In this document: one piece after another, positions 18,353 through 25,390 of the stretch
Numbering within the stretch: the first letter of the stretch is position 1
Layout of the letters: every line of letters starts with the position of its first letter
Assembly (NCBI RefSeq): GCF_048595595.1
Contig: NZ_CP184347.1
Reading direction: 5' to 3' (one strand)
From: Bacteroides pyogenes_A
GTDB lineage: Bacteria > Bacteroidota > Bacteroidia > Bacteroidales > Bacteroidaceae
DNA: 64,000 nucleotides
Translations under genes and position numbers: made by a program
Notes under the pieces: model-generated
Databases searched by the model: none
Seen by the model: only the letters and a program-made list of their open reading frames with translations
Told to the model about the DNA's origin: nothing

Positions 18353-18727
18353 GGAAACAGTGACTTGACAGAAGAAGCCCTATTGTTTCTTGGAAGCACA
18401 GCCGCCAGTCTCTTTGGGGGAACTTACTACTTAATCAACGAACTTCATCACTTCTCAAAAGCTCGACTGTCTATCAATTTTACGGAAACAGTGACTTGAC
18501 AGAAGAAGCCCTATTGTTTCTTGGAAGCGCAGTCGCCAGTCTCTTTGGGGGAACTTACTACTTAATCAACGAACTTCATCACTTCTCAAAAGCTCGACTG
18601 TCTATCAATTTTACGGAAACAGTGACTTGACAGAAGAAGCCCTATTGTTTCTTGGAAGCGCAGTCGCCAGTCTCTTTGGGGGAACTTACTACTTAATTAA
18701 CGAACTTCATCACTTCTCAAAAGATCG
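18353..18727. repeat. 131-bp tandem repeat, three copies plus a degenerate copy
   Basis: Units begin GGAAACAGTGACTTGACAG at 18353, 18484 and 18615, an exact 131-bp period. Copies are nearly identical; the visible differences are agcacagccgcc (copy 1) against agcgcagtcgcc (copies 2, 3) and ttaatcaac against ttaattaac. Copy 3 diverges after AAGATCGACTG (18731). A degenerate partial copy follows at about 18765-18817 (ttctcaaaag, then cgattg and gtca-ttttgcgga) and runs up to the dnaJ stop. Part of each unit (gaagaagc...tttcttg) resembles the end of dnaJ. Confidence 0.9.
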
Positions 18728-18824
18728 ACTGCAAAGCAGACGGAGCACAACCACCGGACCAACTTAACCGGTTTCATCTGTTCTCAAAAGCCCGATTGCC
18801 CGTCACTTTTGCGGAGGTTATTGT

Positions 18825-20003
18825 TTAATCGAAGAAGCTTTTGAATTTCTTGAAAATCTTTTCCTTTACCGATCCGCTTGGTTTGAAGCTGTCGGAATCG
18901 TCCCACTTCTCGAGTGTGCTCTTTTCTTCCTTACTCAAGGTTTCCGGCACATAGATACTGATGTTTACCAACAAATCACCCGTTCCGTAGCCATTTACGC
19001 TGGGGAGTCCTTTGCCGCGAAGGCGAAGCACTTTGCCCGGTTGCGTACCGGAGTCGATTTTTACTTTAACCTTGCCGTCGATGGTGGGAATTTCTACCGC
19101 ACCGCCCAACGCTGCCGTCGGGAAACTGAGCAGAAGATTGTATATCAGGTCGTTTTCATCGCGGATCAATTCCGGATGTGTTTCTTCTTCCACCAATATC
19201 AACAAATCGCCCGGAATACCGTTTTGCTTGCCGGCATTTCCTTTGCCTCCCATAGAAAGCTGCATGCCTTCCGCCACTCCGGCGGGTATTTTTACCGTTA
19301 CCACTTCTTCGCCATAAACGATACCTTCGCCTCCACACTCTTTGCATTTGTTCTTGATGACTTTTCCTCCACCGTTACAAGTGGGGCAGGTGGATCGGGT
19401 TTGCATGGTTCCCAGAATGGTTTGCTGATTGCGGATCACTGTTCCGCTGCCTTTACAAGTCGGGCACGTTTCGGAACCGCCGTCGCCTTCCGCTCCGCTT
19501 CCGTGACAGTGATTGCAGGACACATATTTTTTCAGTTTGAATTTCTTCTCTACTCCTGTGGAAATCTCCTTCAGTGTCAGCTTCACCTTCACGCGAAGAT
19601 CGCTTCCGCGATGCCGGCGTTGTTGAGCGCTTCCGCCTCCGAATCCTCCGAATCCGCTGAAGCCCCCGCCGAATCCGCCACGCCCTCCGAAGATGTCGCC
19701 GAACATGGAGAAGATGTCGTCCATAGACATTCCTTCGCCGCCGAATCCTCCGAACGGACCGCCATTACCCGCAGCTCCGCTCATTCCGGCGTGTCCGAAC
19801 TGGTCATAGCGCGCGCGTTTGTCCGGGTTGCTCAAGGCATCATAGGCTTCTGCCGCTTCTTTGAACTTCTCTTCCGCCGCTTTGTCGCCCGGATTCTTAT
19901 CGGGGTGGTATTGAATCGCTTTTTTACGATAAGCTTTTTTAATTTCTTCTACTGTGGCGGTCTTAGAGACCTCCAGCACTTCATAATAATCTCTTTTTGC
20001 CAT
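18825..20003 (-). CDS. dnaJ: Chaperone protein DnaJ
   Basis: 392 aa, usual length. J domain at residues 1-70 with the HPD triad at 33-35 (QYHPDKNPGD). A Gly/Phe-rich linker follows (about 75-130, GGFGGGFSGFGGFGGGS). Then the type I zinc-binding domain with four CxxCxGxG repeats: CNHCHGSG, CPTCKGSG, CPTCNGGG and CKECGGEG. The C-terminal substrate-binding domain ends KKFKSFFD. DnaJ stimulates DnaK ATPase and delivers unfolded clients. It follows grpE by 54 bp on the same strand, so the two are probably co-transcribed. The DNA just past its stop is a 131-bp repeat array. Confidence 0.97.
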   Translation of the reverse strand: MAKRDYYEVLEVSKTATVEEIKKAYRKKAIQYHPDKNPGDKAAEEKFKEAAEAYDALSNPDKRARYDQFGHAGMSGAAGNGGPFGGFGGEGMSMDDIFSMFGDIFGGRGGFGGGFSGFGGFGGGSAQQRRHRGSDLRVKVKLTLKEISTGVEKKFKLKKYVSCNHCHGSGAEGDGGSETCPTCKGSGTVIRNQQTILGTMQTRSTCPTCNGGGKVIKNKCKECGGEGIVYGEEVVTVKIPAGVAEGMQLSMGGKGNAGKQNGIPGDLLILVEEETHPELIRDENDLIYNLLLSFPTAALGGAVEIPTIDGKVKVKIDSGTQPGKVLRLRGKGLPSVNGYGTGDLLVNISIYVPETLSKEEKSTLEKWDDSDSFKPSGSVKEKIFKKFKSFFD

Positions 20004-20057
20004 TTTTTATTCAGTTATGGGAAAATCCAACGTATCGTTCGATACCAATCAACTTAT

Positions 20058-20639
20058 TTACTCTCCGACTACTACTTTCGAATGACGGATAACCTTGTCA
20101 TTCAACGTGTAACCGGTTTGTACACAATCCAGAATCTTCCCTTTCAACTCTTCCGAAGGCGCGGGGATTACGGCGATTGCCTCATGGTAATCGGTGTCCA
20201 GCGGCTGCTCTTTCGTATCTATCACCTTTACTCCGTTCTGCCCGAGGGTAGCCATGAGTTTGTTGTAGATCAGCCCGACTCCTTCTTTCACGGCAGCTAC
20301 GTCCGTAGCGGTTTCCATTGTTTTGATGGCGCGTTCAAAGTCGTCGATCACCGGAAGAATACTGCCGATACTCTTTTCGCTGCCGTTCAGTATCAGTTCG
20401 GCCTTTTCTTTGAGGGTGCGTTTGCGGTAATTGTCGAATTCGGCGGACAAGCGCAAGAACTTATCTTTTTGCTCTTCAATGATGGCCTGAGCCTCTTCCA
20501 ATTCTTTCTCCAACTCTTCTTCGCGGGTCAACGGGATTTGTTCTTCCGTTTGTTGCTCTTGCGTCTCTTCTGCGGCTGCATCGCGGGTTTCCTCAACGTT
20601 CAGCTCTTCTTCTCTCACTTTTTTTTCTTTCGGATCCAT
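20058..20639 (-). CDS. grpE: Nucleotide exchange factor GrpE
   Basis: 193 aa. A long charged helix (about 15-80, rich in Glu, EEELEKELEEAQAIIEEQKD) is the dimerising coiled coil. It is followed by the core FLRLSAEFDNYRKRTLKEK and a C-terminal beta domain with NGVKVIDTKEQPLDTDYHEA and VLQTGYTLNDKVIR-like residues (CVQTGYTLNDKVIRHSKVVV). GrpE releases ADP from DnaK. The promoter box at 20719-20726 lies 80 bp upstream, and dnaJ follows. Confidence 0.95.
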   Translation of the reverse strand: MDPKEKKVREEELNVEETRDAAAEETQEQQTEEQIPLTREEELEKELEEAQAIIEEQKDKFLRLSAEFDNYRKRTLKEKAELILNGSEKSIGSILPVIDDFERAIKTMETATDVAAVKEGVGLIYNKLMATLGQNGVKVIDTKEQPLDTDYHEAIAVIPAPSEELKGKILDCVQTGYTLNDKVIRHSKVVVGE

Positions 20640-20718
20640 ATCTTGATTTTCTTTTATTCATGCTATTGCTCTTCAGCAAAAACTTTGCCATTTTGGCTTC
20701 CTTGCTCGAAAAACGCCG

Positions 20719-20726
20719 CAAAGGTA
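20719..20726 (-). promoter_or_regulatory. Candidate -7 box for grpE-dnaJ
   Basis: Minus strand reads TACCTTTG, an exact match to the Bacteroides -7 consensus TAnnTTTG. The -33 region is weak (TGTG). Confidence 0.6.
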
Positions 20727-20782
20727 ATATTTTTATGTCAGATTGGCACATACCTTATGGTTCATTATTCATTTTAAATGAC

Positions 20783-20790
20783 TACCTTTG
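20783..20790 (+). promoter_or_regulatory. Candidate -7 box for the ABC-F gene
   Basis: TACCTTTG matches TAnnTTTG and lies 47 bp before the ABC-F start. No clear TTTG is found at -33. Confidence 0.55.
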
Positions 20791-20837
20791 CCGGCTCAAA
20801 CAGAAAACAGTCAATAGTAAAATAGCAAATAGATAAG

Positions 20838-22454
20838 ATGATTACAGTTTCAAACGTTTCGGTGCAGTTTGGTAAAAGAGTATTGTTCAATGATGTAAAC
20901 CTGAAGTTTACCGCCGGTAATTGTTATGGCATCATCGGTGCCAACGGAGCAGGGAAATCAACTTTCCTCCGTACCATATGCGGTGACTTGGATCCCACCA
21001 CCGGAACAATTGTGCAAGGACCGGGCGAACGCCTGTCTGTACTAAGTCAGGACCACTTCAAGTGGGATGCTTATACGGTGATGGACACTGTAATGATGGG
21101 CCATACCGTGTTGTGGGACATCATGAAGCAGCGCGAAGTTTTGTATGCCAAGGAAGATTTCACGGACGAAGACGGTCTGAAAGTTTCCGAATTGGAAGAG
21201 AAATTCGCCGAGTTGGACGGATGGAATGCCGAGAGCGACGCGGCAATGCTGCTGAGCGGGCTGGGAGTGAAGGAAGACAAGCACTATACGCTGATGGGAG
21301 AGCTTAGCGGAAAAGAGAAGGTGCGTGTGATGCTGGCGCAGGCTTTGTACGGCAATCCGGACAATCTGTTGCTCGACGAGCCGACGAACGACCTGGATAT
21401 GGAGACGGTGGCTTGGCTCGAAGAGTATCTTTCGAATTTCGAACACACCGTATTGGTGGTGAGTCACGACCGCCACTTCCTCGATTCCGTGTGTACGCAT
21501 ACCGTGGATATCGACTACGGAAAGATTAATATGTTTGCCGGCAACTATAGTTTCTGGTACGAATCGAGCCAGTTGGCCCTCCGCCAGCAGCAGAACCAGA
21601 AGGCGAAAGCTGAGGAAAAGAGGAAGGAGTTGGAGGAGTTTATCCGCCGTTTCAGCGCCAATGTTTCGAAGAGCAAACAGACTACAAGCCGCAAGAAGAT
21701 GCTCGAGAAGCTGAATGTGGAAGAAATCAAGCCTTCTTCGAGAAAGTATCCGGGAATTATTTTCACCCCCGAACGCGAACCGGGAAACCAGATACTGGAG
21801 GTGTCGGGGCTAAGCAAAACGACGGAAGAGGGGGTTGTTCTTTTCAACGATGTCAATTTCAATGTGGAAAAGGGAGACAAGATTGTTTTCCTTTCGCGCA
21901 ATCCTCGTGCCATGACGGCATTTTTTGAAATCATCAACGGCAATTTGAAGCCTGATGCGGGGCATTTCAATTGGGGGGTGACTATCACCACGGCTTACCT
22001 GCCGCTCGACAATACGGATTTCTTCAATACCGATTTGAATCTGGTCGACTGGCTGAGCCAGTACGGCGAGGGCAACGAGGTATATATGAAAGGATTCTTG
22101 GGGCGTATGCTGTTTTCGGGAGAGGAAGTGCTGAAGAAAGTAAGCGTGCTTTCGGGAGGAGAAAAGATGCGCTGCATGATAGCCCGGATGCAATTGCGGA
22201 ATGCCAACTGTCTGATTCTGGATACTCCGACCAACCATCTGGACTTGGAATCGATTCAGGCGTTCAACAATAACCTGAAGACTTATAAGGGAAACATCCT
22301 TTTCTCGTCTCACGACCATGAGTTTATCCAGACCGTGGCAAACCGTATCATCGAGCTGACGCCCAACGGAATCATCGACAAGATGATGGAATATGACGAG
22401 TACATCGCCTCCGATCACATCAAGGAGTTGAGGGCGCGTATGTACGGCGAATAA
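20838..22454 (+). CDS. ABC-F family ATPase (YbiT-like) with degenerate second nucleotide-binding domain
   Basis: 538 aa, two ABC domains and no membrane segments, so a soluble ABC-F protein that would act on ribosomes. Domain 1 is intact apart from its signature: Walker A GANGAGKS (34-41), LSGKEK (about 155-160), Walker B with LLLDEPTNDLD and the H-loop VVSHDRHFLD. The charged linker is at about 245-300. Domain 2 has lost its Walker A (FLSRNPRAMTAF near 350-360, no GKS/T) and the catalytic Glu (LILDTPTNHLD near 459, Thr for Glu), but keeps LSGGEKMRC. Bacterial ABC-F proteins usually hydrolyse ATP at both sites. It may be a translation factor rather than an antibiotic resistance protein. Confidence 0.9.
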   Translation: MITVSNVSVQFGKRVLFNDVNLKFTAGNCYGIIGANGAGKSTFLRTICGDLDPTTGTIVQGPGERLSVLSQDHFKWDAYTVMDTVMMGHTVLWDIMKQREVLYAKEDFTDEDGLKVSELEEKFAELDGWNAESDAAMLLSGLGVKEDKHYTLMGELSGKEKVRVMLAQALYGNPDNLLLDEPTNDLDMETVAWLEEYLSNFEHTVLVVSHDRHFLDSVCTHTVDIDYGKINMFAGNYSFWYESSQLALRQQQNQKAKAEEKRKELEEFIRRFSANVSKSKQTTSRKKMLEKLNVEEIKPSSRKYPGIIFTPEREPGNQILEVSGLSKTTEEGVVLFNDVNFNVEKGDKIVFLSRNPRAMTAFFEIINGNLKPDAGHFNWGVTITTAYLPLDNTDFFNTDLNLVDWLSQYGEGNEVYMKGFLGRMLFSGEEVLKKVSVLSGGEKMRCMIARMQLRNANCLILDTPTNHLDLESIQAFNNNLKTYKGNILFSSHDHEFIQTVANRIIELTPNGIIDKMMEYDEYIASDHIKELRARMYGE

Positions 22455-22561
22455 CGATGCCGGCGGAACGGAGCCTTTGTTCGGAGCGGACGGAGGCTCT
22501 GTTTCACTGAAAAGGAGCTTTTGTTTGGAATAAACAGAAGCTCTGTTTGATTGAAGTTAAG
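22455..22561. terminator. Hairpin-rich 3' flank of the ABC-F gene
   Basis: Two hairpins can form after the stop: GAGCCT/AGGCTC around 22478-22500, and AGCTTTTGTTT/AAACAGAAGCT around 22517-22543 with one G-T mismatch. They resemble the starting part of the 154-bp units that follow. A terminator role is inferred; the T-runs are weak. Confidence 0.4.
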
Positions 22562-23280
22562 CGTTTGCCGAAATAATCTGAAAATTTTCACCGAACTGAA
22601 AGCAGATTATACGGGGCTTTACGGTAATGCTGATGAAAACAACCGGAAATTTCATTTGGCAGAAAAGAGAATGTTTGCTTGAGGAAGCAGGGTTTCTATA
22701 TTCGGTGAAACTAAACGTTTGCCGAAATAATCTGAAAATTTTCATTGAACTGAAAGCAGATTATGCGGGGCTTTACGGTAATCTTGCTGAAAACAACCGG
22801 GAATTCCGTTTGGCAGAAAAGGGAATCTTTGTTTAAAGAATCAATGTTTCTATATTCGGTGAAACTGAGCGTTTGCCGAAATAATCTGAAAATTTTCATT
22901 GAACTGAAAACAAATTATACGGAGCTTTACGGTAATCTTGCTGAAAACAACCGGGAATTCCGTTTAGCAGAAAAGGGAATGTTTGCTTGAAGAATCAATG
23001 TTTCTATATTCGGTGAAACTAAACGTTTGCTGAAATAATCTGAAAATTTTCATTTAATTGAAAGCAGATGATACAGAACTTTACGGTACTGATGATGAAA
23101 ACAGCCGAAAATTTCATTTGGCAGAAAAGAGACTCTTTGTTTGAAGAATCAGTGTTTCTATATTCGGTGAAACTAAACGTTTGCCGAAATATTCTGAAAA
23201 TTTTCATTGAACTGAAAGCAGATTATACGGAGCTTTACGGTGATCTTGATGAAAACAACCGGAAATTCCGTTTAACCGAA
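22562..23280. repeat. 154-bp tandem repeat, five copies
   Basis: The motif CGTTTGCCGAAATAATCTG starts at 22562, 22716, 22870, 23024 (as CGTTTGCTGAAATAATCTG) and 23178 (as CGTTTGCCGAAATATTCTG), an exact 154-bp period. Copies differ by scattered substitutions. The period is not a multiple of 3, copy 4 has an in-frame TAA, and no start codon or signal is preserved, so I treat it as non-coding. Within a unit ATAATCTG and CAGATTAT can pair, but the pairing is broken in copies 3 and 4. The array ends in the terminator at 23279-23320. Confidence 0.92.
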
Positions 23281-23320
23281 AAAGGTTCCTTTGTTCAGCC
23301 GGAACAAAGGAACCCTTTTT
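23279..23320. terminator. Bidirectional terminator, ABC-F / LRR gene
   Basis: Perfect 13-bp stem GGTTCCTTTGTTC (23284-23296) with 23302-23314, a 5-base loop, T-run at 23116+200 (23116 is not meant; the run is 23316-23320) on the plus strand and A-run at 23279-23283 serving the minus strand. It lies between convergent genes. Confidence 0.85.
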
Positions 23321-23351
23321 ATTGGTCTGCTGCATCAGACGCGTGCGGATG

Positions 23352-24401
23352 CTATTTCTTGTAAATCAACTTACTGCCCGTTTCGCTTCCGAACAAGTTG
23401 TCTCCCAGCGTGGTAATCTGCTTTCCCGTCACCAATATATGGCGCAGGTTGTCGCATCCGATAAAAGCGCCGTATTCGATGGCCGTCACTTCGGGCGGGA
23501 GCGTCAATGTTCCGCAAAGCCGCCCGCAATTGCTGAATACGCGCTGGCCGATGGATTTGAGGTGTTTCGGAAGTTTTACCCTCAGCAGATACTTTTTCTG
23601 CGCGAACGTGAAGTCGGGGATAGCTGTCGCATTTGTACGTTCCATGTCGATGGAAACCAGATTGGGCATATAGTCGCGAATCAGTTTGAAGTCGGCATTG
23701 TCGAGCTTGCCTTCCACCGTCAGGAAATTAATAGCTTTCGGCTGCAACCCTGCTTTTAAGATCGATTCTTCCAGCGTTCCCATCATTCCCACCCGCAATG
23801 TTGCCTCTACAGGTTCTCCTTCGATGAAGGCGAAAGATTCCCACCGGTTCTTGTTGCGATACGCGTCGCTGCTGCCGAGCGGTACGAAGATGGCCGTCAC
23901 ACTGTCTGCCAATGCTTCAGGAAGCAGGTTGGGAGGTGTCTTTTTACGTATCTGGCAGATCTTCAGGCGGGTGCATCCTTTGAAAGCGGCGTCTTCGATG
24001 TTCCGGATTTTCTCCGACAGTATCACCTTTTCCAGCGTCTCCTTTCCTTTGGTTGCCCCGTCTTTCACGTCCGAGAAAGCGTAGGCGGGTATGAAGTTGG
24101 GCATGTAGATGTAGAACTTGCCGTCGGGGTAAGTACCCGATTTGCCGGCGTACATTTTGATTTCGGCATTGGAAATGTCGAGAACTTTCAGTTGCGCGAA
24201 CTCATCGCGCAGATGCCTGAAGTCTTCGGCATTCAGTTTGCCGGTGAGCGTCAGATGCGTGATGCTGTTGGCTTCCGCCTCCGTCATCATCGAAATCAAA
24301 GTTCCGGGTTTGCTCACATAAAAGGTCTTGCTCGTTTGAGCGGAGATGCCTATCGCACCGGTTGCCAGTAGCAGGCTCGTCAATAATCGCTTAATAGTCA
24401 T
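23352..24401 (-). CDS. Secreted leucine-rich-repeat (BspA-type) protein
   Basis: 349 aa with signal peptide (LLTSLLLATGAIGISAQ). Two irregular LRR blocks: LTLTGKLNAEDFRHLRDEFA with LKVLDISNAEIKMY (about 45-85), and LTVEGKLDNADFKLIRDYMP with LVSIDMERTNATAIPD (about 225-270). BspA-like turns follow (VFSNCGRL, GAFIGCDNLRHILV). The duplicated pattern suggests an internal tandem duplication. Such proteins are exported and usually bind other proteins or host surfaces; the ligand is unknown. A matching -7 box (24424-24431) lies just upstream. It is monocistronic between a repeat array and a divergent protease gene. Confidence 0.8.
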   Translation of the reverse strand: MTIKRLLTSLLLATGAIGISAQTSKTFYVSKPGTLISMMTEAEANSITHLTLTGKLNAEDFRHLRDEFAQLKVLDISNAEIKMYAGKSGTYPDGKFYIYMPNFIPAYAFSDVKDGATKGKETLEKVILSEKIRNIEDAAFKGCTRLKICQIRKKTPPNLLPEALADSVTAIFVPLGSSDAYRNKNRWESFAFIEGEPVEATLRVGMMGTLEESILKAGLQPKAINFLTVEGKLDNADFKLIRDYMPNLVSIDMERTNATAIPDFTFAQKKYLLRVKLPKHLKSIGQRVFSNCGRLCGTLTLPPEVTAIEYGAFIGCDNLRHILVTGKQITTLGDNLFGSETGSKLIYKK

Positions 24402-24423
24402 GATAATAAGATTCTTTTACACG

Positions 24424-24431
24424 CAAATATA
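24424..24431 (-). promoter_or_regulatory. Candidate -7 box for the LRR gene
   Basis: Minus strand TATATTTG, 22 bp before the start codon; the -33 box is not clear. Confidence 0.55.
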
Positions 24432-24473
24432 AGAAAAATAGGGAAGAAGTAGCGGTTTTTTGCGTTTTATATC

Positions 24474-24481
24474 TATTTTTG
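24474..24481 (+). promoter_or_regulatory. Candidate -7 box for the CPBP protease gene
   Basis: TATTTTTG matches TAnnTTTG and ends 24 bp before ATG 24506. It supports this ATG over the TTG at 24479, which would lie inside the promoter. Confidence 0.6.
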
Positions 24482-24505
24482 CGATTTAATAAACTTAACT
24501 CTGAT

Positions 24506-25390
24506 ATGGAAGAGACGGAAAGAAAGAAACTCGTATCCGGAAAGTTTGCCGTATGTATTTATTTGGCGGCTTTTATGGTGTTGCTAGTCGTCTGCTCTTT
24601 GTTTTACGGCGGTATAGCCGGCGGAATCCTGCTTCTGCTGAAGGAAACCCCGGAGAATAGCGACAGCCTTTGGGTATTGTCCGTAATGGAAACAGCCCTG
24701 CTGCTGGCGGTGCTTACTTCGGCTGCCGTATTGCTTAGGATGGAGCAACGGGGATTTTCCGAACTCGGACTTTCGGTCAAAGGACGCGCCGCCGACATCG
24801 GATACGGCATGCTGATGGCTTTGTCGATATACGCCATAGGCTTCGGTCTCTGCCTCGTTACCGGTGAAGTCGAAGTGGCAGGGGTGCATTTCTCCCTCTT
24901 GTCCCTGATCGCTTCGTGGGGTTTCTATCTGTTGGTGGCGCTGGCGGAGGAGATTATGGCGCGCGGCTATCTGCTGGGGATGATGCTGAGGCACAACGTA
25001 AACAGGTTTCTTGCCCTATTTATCTCCTCGCTGCTATTCAGCCTGTTGCATATGTTCAATCCTAACTTTGGCCTGCTGCCGATGATCAACCTCGTGCTTG
25101 CGGGTTCCCTGCTCGGAGCTTCTTTTCTTTACACCCGCAACCTCTGGTTTCCCATTTCTCTGCATCTTTTCTGGAATTGGCTGCAAGGTCCCGTGCTCGG
25201 TTATCAGGTAAGCGGCAATGAGAGGGAGGGTATACTTGCCCTGCATCTGCCTCAAGAAACGGTGTGGAACGGCGGATCCTTCGGTTTCGAAGGATCGCTT
25301 ATTTGCACCGTGCTGATGATTCTGGGCACGGCCGTCATCGTTCTTTGGGGAGAAAAGCGGCTACTCCTGCGGCACACCCGCCATGCTTAG
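24506..25390 (+). CDS. CPBP family intramembrane metalloprotease
   Basis: 294 aa from ATG 24506. About eight hydrophobic segments. The three CPBP (Abi/CAAX protease-like) motifs are present: EEIMARGY near 148-155 (EExxxR), FSLLHM with its His near 181, and HLFWN near 219-223. These residues form the active site of Rce1-type glutamic/metallo intramembrane proteases. The substrate is unknown. Family members serve in prenyl-protein processing in eukaryotes and in bacteriocin immunity or regulation in bacteria. The 3' end overlaps the convergent tex gene by 30 bp. Confidence 0.88.
   Translation: MEETERKKLVSGKFAVCIYLAAFMVLLVVCSLFYGGIAGGILLLLKETPENSDSLWVLSVMETALLLAVLTSAAVLLRMEQRGFSELGLSVKGRAADIGYGMLMALSIYAIGFGLCLVTGEVEVAGVHFSLLSLIASWGFYLLVALAEEIMARGYLLGMMLRHNVNRFLALFISSLLFSLLHMFNPNFGLLPMINLVLAGSLLGASFLYTRNLWFPISLHLFWNWLQGPVLGYQVSGNEREGILALHLPQETVWNGGSFGFEGSLICTVLMILGTAVIVLWGEKRLLLRHTRHA

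Noticed and set aside
18362..18490. 45-residue peptide-like reading of the 131-bp repeat (ALLFLGSTAASLFGG...)
   Set aside because: It looks protein-like, but the period breaks frame between copies, there is no ATG with ribosome site, and copy differences change residues.
19041..20777. 578-codon plus-strand open frame opposite dnaJ and grpE
   Set aside because: It is antisense to two well-supported genes, and its Ser/Ala/Glu-rich stretch is a mirror of the DnaJ Gly/Phe linker. It has no start signal or family motif.
22627..23364. Short open frames within the 154-bp repeats
   Set aside because: They span repeat borders in shifting frames, one copy has an internal stop, and no conserved start exists.
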